From G963678095 sp963678095 (lineage in GTDB: Bacteria > Bacillota > Negativicutes > Selenomonadales > Selenomonadaceae), in contig OY782746.1 of the NCBI GenBank assembly GCA_963678095.2, positions 806,001-870,000 on the forward strand: a DNA stretch of 64,000 bases, in the 5' to 3' direction. The notes beneath the pieces are model-generated. The model was given only the letters and a program-made list of their open reading frames with translations, was not told the DNA's origin and searched no databases. How positions within the stretch are numbered: the first letter of the stretch is position 1; each line of letters opens with the position of its first letter. Below are positions 37,799 to 46,041 of the stretch, piece by piece. The translations under genes were made by a program, and so were the position numbers.

Positions 37799-38095
37799 TT
37801 ACATAGCTTCTTCTACAGGATAAACGCTGATCTGTCTGTTATAACGGCCCGCGCGTTCAAACGCAACCTTGCCAGAAATCTTAGCGAATAAAGTATCATC
37901 ACTACCGATGCCTACATTCTTGCCCGGATGGAAGTGAGTCCCTCTCTGACGAACTAAAATGCTGCCTGCCTTTACAACTGTGCCGGCATGCTCTTTTACG
38001 CCAAGACGTTTCGATTCACTATCACGTCCATTACGTGTGCTGCTGACACCTTTTTTATGGGCGAATAACTGTAATTCAAAGTTAAACATACTCAT
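37799..38095 (-). CDS. rpmA: 50S ribosomal protein bL27 with Prp-cleaved N-terminal extension
   Basis: 98 residues. The mature protein should begin at Ala12: the extension [11 protein letters not shown] ends in the Prp recognition motif (LQLF before AHKKG). Removal exposes the N-terminus that reaches the peptidyl-transferase centre. The rest ([33 protein letters not shown]) is standard L27. The protease gene prp lies immediately upstream. ATG at 38095 follows AGGAGG. Confidence 0.97.
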   Translation of the reverse strand: MSMFNFELQLFAHKKGVSSTRNGRDSESKRLGVKEHAGTVVKAGSILVRQRGTHFHPGKNVGIGSDDTLFAKISGKVAFERAGRYNRQISVYPVEEAM

Positions 38096-38096
38096 T

Positions 38097-38417
38097 TCAC
38101 CTCCTGTGCTCTAAAATACGAACACTCTGCGGATTTATATTTTCGATCTCCAAAAATCCTAAAGTCATCGTTGCTAAAATAGCCTCCGTCAACTCATCCG
38201 GCTCATCTTTCAGCTTCATATACAAGTCTCCACTCGCTACCTTGTACTCTAACCTGCGATGCAGATGCTTGCCTACGCCTAAAAGGGCTGTCTGTGCCAG
38301 TGCGGAAACCGCAGCACAGACGATATCCTGACCGTATTCGGCCGTTCCAGCATGGCCCGTAACCGAAAACCCGGAAATTTTACCATCACTCTGACGAAAA
38401 ATTTTTATCTTAATCAT
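38097..38417 (-). CDS. prp: Ribosomal-processing cysteine protease Prp
   Basis: 106 residues (YsxB family). The catalytic His22 ([12 protein letters not shown]) and Cys34 ([10 protein letters not shown]) are present. It removes the L27 N-terminal extension. Its ATG overlaps the rplU stop by one base (TAATG) and it ends one base before rpmA, so the three genes are tightly coupled. Confidence 0.96.
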   Translation of the reverse strand: MIKIKIFRQSDGKISGFSVTGHAGTAEYGQDIVCAAVSALAQTALLGVGKHLHRRLEYKVASGDLYMKLKDEPDELTEAILATMTLGFLEIENINPQSVRILEHRR

Positions 38418-38728
38418 TAAGCTTCAATTTTTTCGATGACTACTTTAGTAAACGGCTGACGATGGCCCTGACGGCGACGATAGTTCGATTTTGCCTTGTA
38501 TTTGAAGACAAGAATCTTTTTATCTTTGCCCTGCGCTTCGACTTTAGCTGTTACTTTAGCTCCAGCAACAACCGGTTTGCCGACAACAACTTCATCATCT
38601 TTAACAACGGTGAGAACTTCGTCAAATGTTACGACGTCGCCTTCATTCGCTGCCAATTTTTCTACGATAAGAACATCGCCTTCTGCTACACGATACTGCT
38701 TGCCGCCTGTTTTAATAATTGCGTACAT
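38417..38728 (-). CDS. rplU: 50S ribosomal protein bL21
   Basis: 103 residues: [18 protein letters not shown] at the start, and near the end [20 protein letters not shown], the L21 signature. ATG at 38728 with GGGAGG upstream; an open extension of six residues is not supported. First gene of the rplU-prp-rpmA operon, with a structured leader. Confidence 0.97.
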   Translation of the reverse strand: MYAIIKTGGKQYRVAEGDVLIVEKLAANEGDVVTFDEVLTVVKDDEVVVGKPVVAGAKVTAKVEAQGKDKKILVFKYKAKSNYRRRQGHRQPFTKVVIEKIEA

Positions 38729-38744
38729 GATTACACCTCCCTGC

Positions 38745-38833
38745 AAATTTACTCGCCGATTACGGTAGACTCCGTGGAATCATTTTATGACCTCACCGTG
38801 CGGTTGGGGAAAAGCACAGATTCGTGCTTACAT
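38745..38833 (-). promoter_or_regulatory. Probable L21 ribosomal-protein leader
   Basis: The roughly 100-base untranslated leader of rplU is structured. GTAAGCACGAATCTGTGCTTTTC forms one hairpin (AGCAC/GTGCT). CACGGTGAGGTCA and TGATTCCACGGAG pair into a second. Position and organisation fit the autoregulatory L21 leader of Firmicutes. I cannot match the covariance model by eye. Confidence 0.5.
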
Positions 38834-38839
38834 CAAGAA

Positions 38840-38868
38840 ATTCTATCATAAGCAAATCAACTTGTCAA
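38840..38868 (-). promoter_or_regulatory. Promoter of rplU-prp-rpmA
   Basis: On the minus strand TTGACA (38868-38863), 17-base spacer, TAGAAT (38845-38840), between the rng stop and the leader. Confidence 0.92.
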
Positions 38869-38870
38869 TC

Positions 38871-40313
38871 TTATTCGCCTGCTGTCTGCAAAATCGTATA
38901 GACTTCCGGATGAAGGCTGCGATTATGTTCAATATAAATACGACAGCCAAGCTCTTTCCCAAGATTTTGTAAAATCTTCGTCTTTTCCAGCGACTCAGCC
39001 ACCAGATCATGCACCTGCACGGTGTAACAAGATCCATGGTGTGATTTTTCAATGCGGCGCAGCTCACGGCTGATTGAAATCCCGATTGTCTGCGGCGATT
39101 TAACGAGTCCGCGCCCATGACAGCATGGGCATTCACTGTAAATCATGCTTTCTATATTCTGCCGTGATTTCTTGCGCGTGATTTCAACCAGTCCCAAGGA
39201 TGTGATATCGACGACATTTGTCTTCGTTTTATCCGCTTTTGCCTTCTCCTCCAGCAGCTGCAGCAGCTGCTGTTTTTGCGATTGCGTTTCCATATCGATA
39301 AAATCGATGATGATAATGCCGCCGATATCACGCAAGCGGATCTGTTTGGCAATTTCCTTAGCCGCCTCGAGATTAACCTGAAACACCGTATCGGCCAGAT
39401 TGGCCTGCCCGACAAATTTACCCGTATTTACATCGATCACCGTTAAGGCCTCCGTCTTATCGATGACAATAAACCCACCGGATTTCAATTCCACTTCACG
39501 TTTACCAATATTCTCAATTTCCTGTTCAACATGATATTCCTGAAAAATCGGCCGGTTTCCTGTATAAAGTTTTACACGTTCGACAAATTTAGGTGATATG
39601 TACTGGACAAGATCACACACCCTTTGATGTACCTCTTTATTGTCAACGATCATAGCTTCGACATCATCGGTAAAATAATCGCGTACCAGGCGAATCACAA
39701 GATCGGCATCGCGATACAAAAGTGTAGGGGGCGGCGAAACCTTGTGCCGAGCCATAAGCGACTGCCAGAGCCGTACCAGATACTGTATATCCTGCAGCAA
39801 TGCCGTTTCTGGCTGTCCGGCTGCAACCGTGCGGATGATCAAGCCCATTCCCTCCGGGCAGGCGCGTTCGGCAATGTCTTTAAGCCGACTGCGTTCGGTC
39901 TCATCTTCAATGCGCCGTGAAATTCCAATATAATCGGCGGTAGGCATCAGCACCACATTGCGTCCCGGAATCGTAAGATGCGTTGTCGCCCGCGGGCCTT
40001 TGCTGCCAGCTGAATCTTTAACAATCTGCACGGGAATATTTTGCCCAATATGAATTTTTGCATTTTGCGGTACCGAATCCAGCATATCCTTGGGCAATCC
40101 GTCACCAATATACAAAAAAGCATTCTTATCACAGCCAATATCGACAAAAGCGGCCTGCATCCCCGGCAGCACATTTTGAACGCGGCCCTTATAGATGTTG
40201 CCGACAAGCGGCACACTTTCCGAGCGCTCCACGGCCAGTTCTAGCAGTTCTTCACCATCAAGGATTGCCATGCGAGTCTCTTCCGGATCAATATTTACGA
40301 TAATAGACTTCAT
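38871..40313 (-). CDS. rng: Ribonuclease G/E family endoribonuclease
   Basis: 480 residues, RNase G-like in length. An S1 domain (about 38-120, NIYKGRVQNVLPGMQAAFVDIG) and the RNase E/G catalytic domain, with the magnesium aspartates in TVIDVNTGKFVG and IIIIDFIDMETQ, and the zinc-link CPCCHGRG (about 400), which joins the dimer. No C-terminal degradosome scaffold. It follows the DUF2344 gene by 17 bases, a common Firmicute arrangement. Confidence 0.95.
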   Translation of the reverse strand: MKSIIVNIDPEETRMAILDGEELLELAVERSESVPLVGNIYKGRVQNVLPGMQAAFVDIGCDKNAFLYIGDGLPKDMLDSVPQNAKIHIGQNIPVQIVKDSAGSKGPRATTHLTIPGRNVVLMPTADYIGISRRIEDETERSRLKDIAERACPEGMGLIIRTVAAGQPETALLQDIQYLVRLWQSLMARHKVSPPPTLLYRDADLVIRLVRDYFTDDVEAMIVDNKEVHQRVCDLVQYISPKFVERVKLYTGNRPIFQEYHVEQEIENIGKREVELKSGGFIVIDKTEALTVIDVNTGKFVGQANLADTVFQVNLEAAKEIAKQIRLRDIGGIIIIDFIDMETQSQKQQLLQLLEEKAKADKTKTNVVDITSLGLVEITRKKSRQNIESMIYSECPCCHGRGLVKSPQTIGISISRELRRIEKSHHGSCYTVQVHDLVAESLEKTKILQNLGKELGCRIYIEHNRSLHPEVYTILQTAGE

Positions 40314-40330
40314 TGCCTCATCTCCAACCT

Positions 40331-41017
40331 CTATACTAAATCAATCAGTGGCTTGCCCGCACCGTACAAGGCACGACGATTTATCATCGCAGCCTCGACA
40401 GCAATCGGCACCGAAAACTGATCACGGAGTACTTCGAGGATCTCCCCTGGCTTAATGCTGCCAACAGGAGTTATTTTTATCTGCATCTGCAGACTGATAC
40501 TGCCAGCAGGGCCTTCAGCGGCGAGGATTTTATCGTACATATACTGCTTAACCTCAATGGTCTTGACCCTTTTTAGCATATTTCTGGTATATATTGCCTC
40601 AATGGCCTTATTATACGCGACAATTCCGGTCTGCACTTGACTGAAATCCCCTGTAACCGGCACCTGAATTTCGTAATCAGCAAGTTCAACTGCTGCCATC
40701 AGGGCCTTTACCTTGCCAGTAAATTCTCGGGCTCGAAGCAATTTGACTCCTAGGGGGAGCACCGCCCGAAGTTTATCAAAAAACTCCGGCTGGCAAACCG
40801 GTTTGCTCAATTCAATATCCATGTATTCCGCATCACTTGTGACCCCAACCGCCAACGCAGAGGCAAAGGCTATTTTCATATGCGGATTAAAGCCTTCCGA
40901 ATAGACTACCGGCAGTTTTGCCCGCCGGACCGCTCGTTCCATCAGCGCTGCATAATCCAGATGCGATATATAGCGAATTTCTTCGCCCTTCGTTATCTCC
41001 AGACGAAAATTACTCAT
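40331..41017 (-). CDS. DUF2344 / TIGR03936-family protein
   Basis: 228 residues. The family signature is the N-terminal RYISHLDYAALMERAVRRA followed by KLPVVYSEGFNPHMK and FASALAVGV. Function unknown; it nearly always accompanies or is fused to the radical SAM protein encoded upstream, with rng downstream. I chose ATG 41017 (MSNFRLEITKGEE), with GGAGGG in front; it overlaps the end of the upstream gene by 8 bases. Confidence 0.9.
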   Translation of the reverse strand: MSNFRLEITKGEEIRYISHLDYAALMERAVRRAKLPVVYSEGFNPHMKIAFASALAVGVTSDAEYMDIELSKPVCQPEFFDKLRAVLPLGVKLLRAREFTGKVKALMAAVELADYEIQVPVTGDFSQVQTGIVAYNKAIEAIYTRNMLKRVKTIEVKQYMYDKILAAEGPAGSISLQMQIKITPVGSIKPGEILEVLRDQFSVPIAVEAAMINRRALYGAGKPLIDLV

Positions 41018-42863
41018 ATTTTTTCCCTCCATCAACAACCGCAGCTTCAAGATTTGGACAGACACCGCAAGCCGAACAACGTCCACGCCGACAATCTTCC
41101 GTCAGCTCCTGCTGACAGGCTTTTTTATATTCCCGCAGGAAAAACTCCTTATTTACACCCGGAGAAACATGTTCCCACGGCAGATGTTCGGTAAAGCTTC
41201 GCTCACGCTGGCTGTAATCCTCCGGTTTTATTGAGCATTTATTAAAGGCCTCCAACCAGACCTCATATTTAAACTGGTCAGACCAGCCGTCAAATTTAGC
41301 CCCATCAAGCCAGGCCTGATAGATAACCTGTGCCAGACGGCGATCGCCCCGGCTGATTGCCCCCTCAAGATAACTTGTCCGGGCATCATGATATTTAAAT
41401 TGAATCGACCGATCACGGATATTCTCCTTGAGCAGTTGCTGTTTGCGTTCAAACGCAGCTAAAGAGTCCTGCACAAACCACTGGAATGGCGTATGGGCTT
41501 TAGGCACAAAGCAGGAGACACTCACGGTCACCTTGACACCACGCCTGCCCTTAATCTGGCTGTACAGATCAACGACCCGCTGTGCCAGTTGGGCAATGCC
41601 AATGATATCCTCATCTGTTTCTGTCGGCAGGCCCATCATGAAATAAAGCTTCACCGTCTTCCAGCCCTGACGAAAAGCAGCCGCCGTAGCCGTAAGCAGA
41701 TCTTCTTCCGTAACGCCTTTATTGATCACATCGCGCAATCGCTGTGTCCCGGCCTCCGGAGCAAAGGTTAGGCCACTTTTTCTGACCTGCTGCATTTTAT
41801 GGGCAAGATCAATAGAAAAACTGTCAATGCGCAAGGACGGCAAAGACAAACTGATTTTTGCATCTTTAAAATCAGCAAAAAGATCATCAACAAGCATCCC
41901 CAGACAGGAATAATCTGCCGAGCTAAGCGATGTAAGCGACATCTCATCGTAACCGGTTGAGGCCTCCATGACTTTTGCCAGTTCCCGCAAGCGCTGCGGC
42001 GACCGTTCCCGGACCGGTCGATATGTCATGCCCGCCTGGCAGAAGCGACAGCCACGCGTGCAGCCCCGGAAAAGTTCGAGCATCAGCCGGTCATGAACAA
42101 TATCAATATAAGGCACCACCGGTTTTTCGACAAAGGTCACGGCATCCATATCTTTGACCACACGTTTATAAACGAGTTCTTTTGCCTCAGGAGTCATCGG
42201 TTTAACTCCAGTAACCTTGGCCCCATCATAAATCACTTCATACAGTGATGGCACATAAATGCCTTCGATCTGCGCCGCCCGGCGCAAGAATTCGGCACGT
42301 CCACCCGGGCACTGCGCCATTTTCCATTCAACAAACAGCTCCGTCAGCTCCTCGATGACCTCTTCACCCTCGCCAATAATAAACAGATCAAAAAATTCCG
42401 CTACTGGTTCAGGATTATAAACGCAGGGCCCGCCGCCAACAACAAACGGGTCGCCGCCTTTGCGCGCCGCACTCTGTAGCGGAATCTTTGCCAGATCCAG
42501 CATATTCAGGATATTCGTATAGATCATCTCATACTGCAAAGAAAAGCCAACAAAATCAAAAGTTTTAACCGGACTAAAACTCTCCAGTGACCAAAGTTCA
42601 AGATCTTCGCTGCGCATTTTTTCTTCCATATCAATCCAAGGCGCATAAACACGTTCGGCTACCGTATCCTCAAGGTTATTCAGTACCTGATACAGGATTT
42701 TCAGTCCGAGGTTTGACATCCCGACTTCATAGACATCCGGCAAAGCCAGGGCCCAGCTGCACTTCATCAGCTTATGGTCCTTCTTAACCGCATTCAATTC
42801 ATTGCCCGTATAACGTGCCGGCTTGCTCACTGCCTGCAACAGCGCCGGTTCGAGTTTTATCAT
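41010..42863 (-). CDS. TIGR03960-family B12-binding-like radical SAM protein
   Basis: 617 residues. The N-terminal half resembles a B12-binding fold (WALALPDVYEVGMSNLGLK; VVGGGPCVYNPEPVAEF). The radical SAM motif is CTRGCRFCQ (about 270), with downstream APEAGTQRLRDVINKG. A cysteine-rich C-terminus (CRRGRCSACGVC, about 595-607) suggests a further metal cluster. The substrate is unknown. Paired with DUF2344 and RNase G; an RNA-modifying role is often guessed from context but unproven. ATG with GGGGG upstream. Confidence 0.92.
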   Translation of the reverse strand: MIKLEPALLQAVSKPARYTGNELNAVKKDHKLMKCSWALALPDVYEVGMSNLGLKILYQVLNNLEDTVAERVYAPWIDMEEKMRSEDLELWSLESFSPVKTFDFVGFSLQYEMIYTNILNMLDLAKIPLQSAARKGGDPFVVGGGPCVYNPEPVAEFFDLFIIGEGEEVIEELTELFVEWKMAQCPGGRAEFLRRAAQIEGIYVPSLYEVIYDGAKVTGVKPMTPEAKELVYKRVVKDMDAVTFVEKPVVPYIDIVHDRLMLELFRGCTRGCRFCQAGMTYRPVRERSPQRLRELAKVMEASTGYDEMSLTSLSSADYSCLGMLVDDLFADFKDAKISLSLPSLRIDSFSIDLAHKMQQVRKSGLTFAPEAGTQRLRDVINKGVTEEDLLTATAAAFRQGWKTVKLYFMMGLPTETDEDIIGIAQLAQRVVDLYSQIKGRRGVKVTVSVSCFVPKAHTPFQWFVQDSLAAFERKQQLLKENIRDRSIQFKYHDARTSYLEGAISRGDRRLAQVIYQAWLDGAKFDGWSDQFKYEVWLEAFNKCSIKPEDYSQRERSFTEHLPWEHVSPGVNKEFFLREYKKACQQELTEDCRRGRCSACGVCPNLEAAVVDGGKKYE

Positions 42864-42922
42864 ATAAACATATCCCCCAATTATAATTCATTATGCTATA
42901 TTGTATCATGCTTCTGTAAAAA

Positions 42923-42949
42923 ATAAAATAAAGGGAGGCTGCGCCTCCC
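42923..42949 (-). terminator. Terminator after rodA
   Basis: GGGAGGC (42933-42939) pairs with GCCTCCC (42943-42949) around TGC. On the minus strand TTTATTTTATTTTT follows. It ends the long cell-shape operon. Confidence 0.93.
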
Positions 42950-42950
42950 C

Positions 42951-44060
42951 CTAAAACAGCAGTTTCTGCCGCCGCATATAGATATTTAATAAAACGCCAA
43001 TTGCCATCATATTCGTGGTCAAAGAACTAACCCCATAGCTCATAAACGGCAATGGAATCCCAGTAACCGGCATAATCCCCATTGTCATCCCGACATTTAC
43101 AAGTACATGGAACCCCAGCATAGAGGTGATCCCGACTGCCAGCAGCAGGCCAAAATTATCACTGGCTTCCGCTGCAATTTTCACCCCACGGCGCAGCATA
43201 ATCAAATACAGGATCAACAGGATTATACCCCCGATAAAACCAAGCTCCTCGCCAACCACAGCAAAAATAAAGTCTGTATGATTTTCCGGCAAAAAGTTCA
43301 ACTGGCTCTGTGTTCCTGCAAACAGGCCTTTGCCAAAGAGCATTCCCGAACCAATTGCTATTTTGGACTGAATGATGTGGTACCCCGATCCAAGCGGATC
43401 AACATTTGGATTCATAAACACGGTCAGGCGCATTTTCTGATAATCCTTAAGAAAATGCCATAGAATTGGCAGACATAGCAAGCCGCCTCCAAATAAAGTT
43501 CCCAACAGCCGCAAATTGATTCCGGCAATAAAAGTCATCCCGAGAAAAATCGCCATAAAAACCAAGGATGTTCCTAGATCTGGCTGTTTTAACACCAGCA
43601 AAAACGGCAAGCCTACATAAGCGGCTACCGGCAGCAGATCACGGAAGGTATTGAGCTTGCCGATCTTATCTTCCAAAATTGAGGCCAGCGAAATGATCAT
43701 AATAATTTTGGAAAACTCCGATGGCTGCAAGGTAATCGGTCCTAGCTGAATCCAGCGCTGAGCCCCCAGCGCCGAATGGCCCAAAAACATTACCGCCAGT
43801 AACATAATCAAATTAAACACATACAACTTATTCCCATAACGCTGCAGCATCTTGTAATCAAAATTCATCAAGAAAAATATCACGGCACAATTGACCAGCG
43901 CAAATAAGCCCTGTCGCTGGACAAACCAGTAACGTTCTTCCCCTGGATTATTGATGTGCGTCGCACTGCCGATAACGATCAGACTGATTACCACAATCGC
44001 CAGGACAGACATGATCAGCGTAAAATCCATGCGGCGCAGCATTCTATTATTCATAATCAC
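42951..44060 (-). CDS. rodA: SEDS peptidoglycan polymerase RodA
   Basis: A glycosyltransferase of the elongation machinery, partner of PBP2. About 370 residues and ten membrane helices. SEDS signatures: GAQRWIQLGPITLQPSEFSK, FIFAVVGEELGFIGG and the C-terminal MPVTGIPLPFMSYGVSSL. The start is unclear: GTG 44060 lies 11 bases after AGGAGG; ATG 44054 is 17 away; ATG 44081 overlaps the site. The best-spaced ATG (44067) is out of frame and opens a 6-codon reading frame ending over the rodA start. Last gene of the operon. Confidence 0.92.
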   Translation of the reverse strand: MIMNNRMLRRMDFTLIMSVLAIVVISLIVIGSATHINNPGEERYWFVQRQGLFALVNCAVIFFLMNFDYKMLQRYGNKLYVFNLIMLLAVMFLGHSALGAQRWIQLGPITLQPSEFSKIIMIISLASILEDKIGKLNTFRDLLPVAAYVGLPFLLVLKQPDLGTSLVFMAIFLGMTFIAGINLRLLGTLFGGGLLCLPILWHFLKDYQKMRLTVFMNPNVDPLGSGYHIIQSKIAIGSGMLFGKGLFAGTQSQLNFLPENHTDFIFAVVGEELGFIGGIILLILYLIMLRRGVKIAAEASDNFGLLLAVGITSMLGFHVLVNVGMTMGIMPVTGIPLPFMSYGVSSLTTNMMAIGVLLNIYMRRQKLLF

Positions 44061-44133
44061 GTACCATGTAGCCTCCTGCATATCTTAAAAATACAATATT
44101 CTCGCCTATTGGTTAAAAACCAATAAAACAAAA

Positions 44134-44211
44134 GGTCTTTTACGGGCCGCTGGCACAAAAATCATCTGCAATCGCCAGGCAGCCTTAAGCATAAGCGCAT
44201 CGTAAAAGACC
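44134..44211 (-). other. Structured element between minE and rodA
   Basis: GGTCTTTTACG (44134-44144) and CGTAAAAGACC (44201-44211) are exact inverted copies enclosing a second helix (CTGGC/GCCAG, near 44150 and 44178). On the minus strand the outer stem is followed by TTTTGTTTTATT, so it may be a large compound terminator or a small structured RNA. It begins 6 bases after the minE stop. Confidence 0.7.
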
Positions 44212-44217
44212 AGGATT

Positions 44218-44496
44218 TTATTTCTGTATCTTGGAACTGTGCTTCATTCTCTGTACCGGAATATTTGCCACCAGTGCTACAGAATCTTCATCGTCAGCCA
44301 GCGTAATCTCCATATCCTGCTGGTTAATTTCCATGTAATTAGAAATCACCTTAATGATATCATCTTTAAGCAGCTTCATGACCTCCGGTGAAATATTCGC
44401 CCGGTCATGGACGAGCACTACCTTCAATCGGTCCCGGGCAATTTCCCGCGACGGCTTGTCGGATTTTCCAAACAACTTCATAATAGCATCGATCAT
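44218..44496 (-). CDS. minE: Cell division topological specificity factor MinE
   Basis: 92 residues. The N-terminal MinD-activating helix region (KPSREIARDRLKVVLVHDRA) is followed by the beta/alpha topological domain (ISPEVMKLLKDDIIKVISNY; EITLADDEDSVALVANIPVQ). I chose ATG 44496, preceded by GAGGAGG inside the minD end; a longer frame from 44520 only overlaps minD. Drives MinCD oscillation. Confidence 0.95.
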   Translation of the reverse strand: MIDAIMKLFGKSDKPSREIARDRLKVVLVHDRANISPEVMKLLKDDIIKVISNYMEINQQDMEITLADDEDSVALVANIPVQRMKHSSKIQK

Positions 44497-44509
44497 AAAA
44501 AATGCCTCC

Positions 44510-45298
44510 TCACCAACCAAATACGCGTTTTAATTTGACGAAAAAGCCTTCCTCGCCAAATTCTAAAAACGGAATTTCCTCACCGCAGATGCGGCCGACA
44601 ATGTTGCTATAGGCTTTACCTGCCAAAGAATCCTTATTGCTGACAACCGGTTCCCCGCGATTTGTTGAAGTGACGACAAGCTCATCATCCGGCACCTGCC
44701 CTATGCACTCAAGCGACAAAATCTCATCAATATCATCCATATCGAGCATGTCCCCACTGCGGACCATCTGTGGACGAATGCGATTCACGATAAGCTTTAT
44801 GTTCTCCTTATCAGCCCGTCCAAGCTCACCGATGATCTTATCTGCATCGCGGACAGCTGAAATTTCCGGCATAGTTACTACAATTGCACAGTCAGCAGCA
44901 GCAATTGCCGTCTTGAACCCCTGTTCAATTCCTGCCGGGCAGTCAATCAGTATGTAATCAAATTCCTGGCGAAGTTCTTCACAAAGTGTCACCAGCTGCG
45001 CTGGGTTCAGTGCCGTTTTATCCTTTATTTGCGATGTCGGCAACAAATAAAGAGTCTCATGTTTCTTATGGCGAACGAGGGCCTTTTTATAGGGAACCCG
45101 GCCTTCGGTAACATCGATTAAATCATACATAATCCGATTTTCAAGTCCCAACAGCAGATCAAGATTTCTCAGTCCTGTGTCCGTGTCAATCAGTACGACT
45201 TTCTTGCCCCTCATGGCAAGGCCCACACCCAAATTCGCTGTTGTCGTCGTCTTGCCGACGCCGCCCTTGCCTGAAGTAATTACGATTATTTCACTCAT
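44510..45298 (-). CDS. minD: Septum site-determining ATPase MinD
   Basis: 262 residues, deviant Walker A KGGVGKTTTTANLG, switch regions DTDTGLRNLDLLLG and IDCPAGIEQGF, and a C-terminal amphipathic membrane-targeting helix (GEEGFFVKLKRVFGW). It recruits MinC and MinE to the membrane. Its ATG overlaps the minC stop (ATGA). Confidence 0.97.
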   Translation of the reverse strand: MSEIIVITSGKGGVGKTTTTANLGVGLAMRGKKVVLIDTDTGLRNLDLLLGLENRIMYDLIDVTEGRVPYKKALVRHKKHETLYLLPTSQIKDKTALNPAQLVTLCEELRQEFDYILIDCPAGIEQGFKTAIAAADCAIVVTMPEISAVRDADKIIGELGRADKENIKLIVNRIRPQMVRSGDMLDMDDIDEILSLECIGQVPDDELVVTSTNRGEPVVSNKDSLAGKAYSNIVGRICGEEIPFLEFGEEGFFVKLKRVFGW

Positions 45299-45945
45299 GC
45301 ACGTGCCCCCTCATTTCTATTTACTGGCTCAATGACGATCTGCCCATTTTTTATGACCGCTCGCTCTATATGATCTGGTTTTTCCACATAGTCCGGTGCC
45401 CTGGCAATAAGTTCCGCGATCCGAATCTGCATCGCCATCATGTGATCGGCTATTACATAGGCCTTCGTATTACCAAAGGCCCCGGCGTGAACAATTCCCC
45501 TACAAGTTCCATGGATATGAATGTTGCCCCCGGCAATCACCGTTGCGCTTGGATTGACATTACCATGGATAATAACAGAGCCATTACAGATGACCTCCTG
45601 CCCCCCACGTACGGTCTTGCCAACAATCATCGTGTCATTTATTCCCGGTATTTCTTCTTCCGGCACAGTATCTTCCTTTTTTTCTGACGCAGCCATTTTT
45701 TCTGACGGCTGTGTCAATGGTTTCAATGATAAGTCATAGCGACCAAGCAGCCGGGTCAAATGTTCGAGCTGCTCAGCAGTAAGCCGGTCCGCCGCAATCC
45801 GGACAACCGTCCCCTTGGAAAAAAAACTAAATGCTGACTCCAATTTCTCTTTCAGCTGTTGTTCAACCTTGGCGAAATCTGCCGCATCACTCAGGATCAG
45901 CTGCAGCCCGTAGCGGCTGCCTTTAAACATTACGTCTTCGCTCAT
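45295..45945 (-). CDS. minC: Septum site-determining protein MinC
   Basis: FtsZ polymerisation inhibitor, 216 residues. The N-terminal FtsZ-binding domain (MFKGSRYGLQLILSDAADF) is joined by an acidic linker to the C-terminal beta-helix (about 105-205; VRGGQEVICNGSVIIHGNVNPSATVIAGGNI region) that binds MinD. I chose ATG 45945, with GGGAG upstream. Confidence 0.95.
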   Translation of the reverse strand: MSEDVMFKGSRYGLQLILSDAADFAKVEQQLKEKLESAFSFFSKGTVVRIAADRLTAEQLEHLTRLLGRYDLSLKPLTQPSEKMAASEKKEDTVPEEEIPGINDTMIVGKTVRGGQEVICNGSVIIHGNVNPSATVIAGGNIHIHGTCRGIVHAGAFGNTKAYVIADHMMAMQIRIAELIARAPDYVEKPDHIERAVIKNGQIVIEPVNRNEGARA

Positions 45946-46041
45946 TTTTACTCCCACTTTGTTATTCATCAAAAAATATATACAATACTCTTTACTTCGC
46001 CTTTGCCCGGAATATTCCTGCTGGCATAAAAAAAGTAGCTG

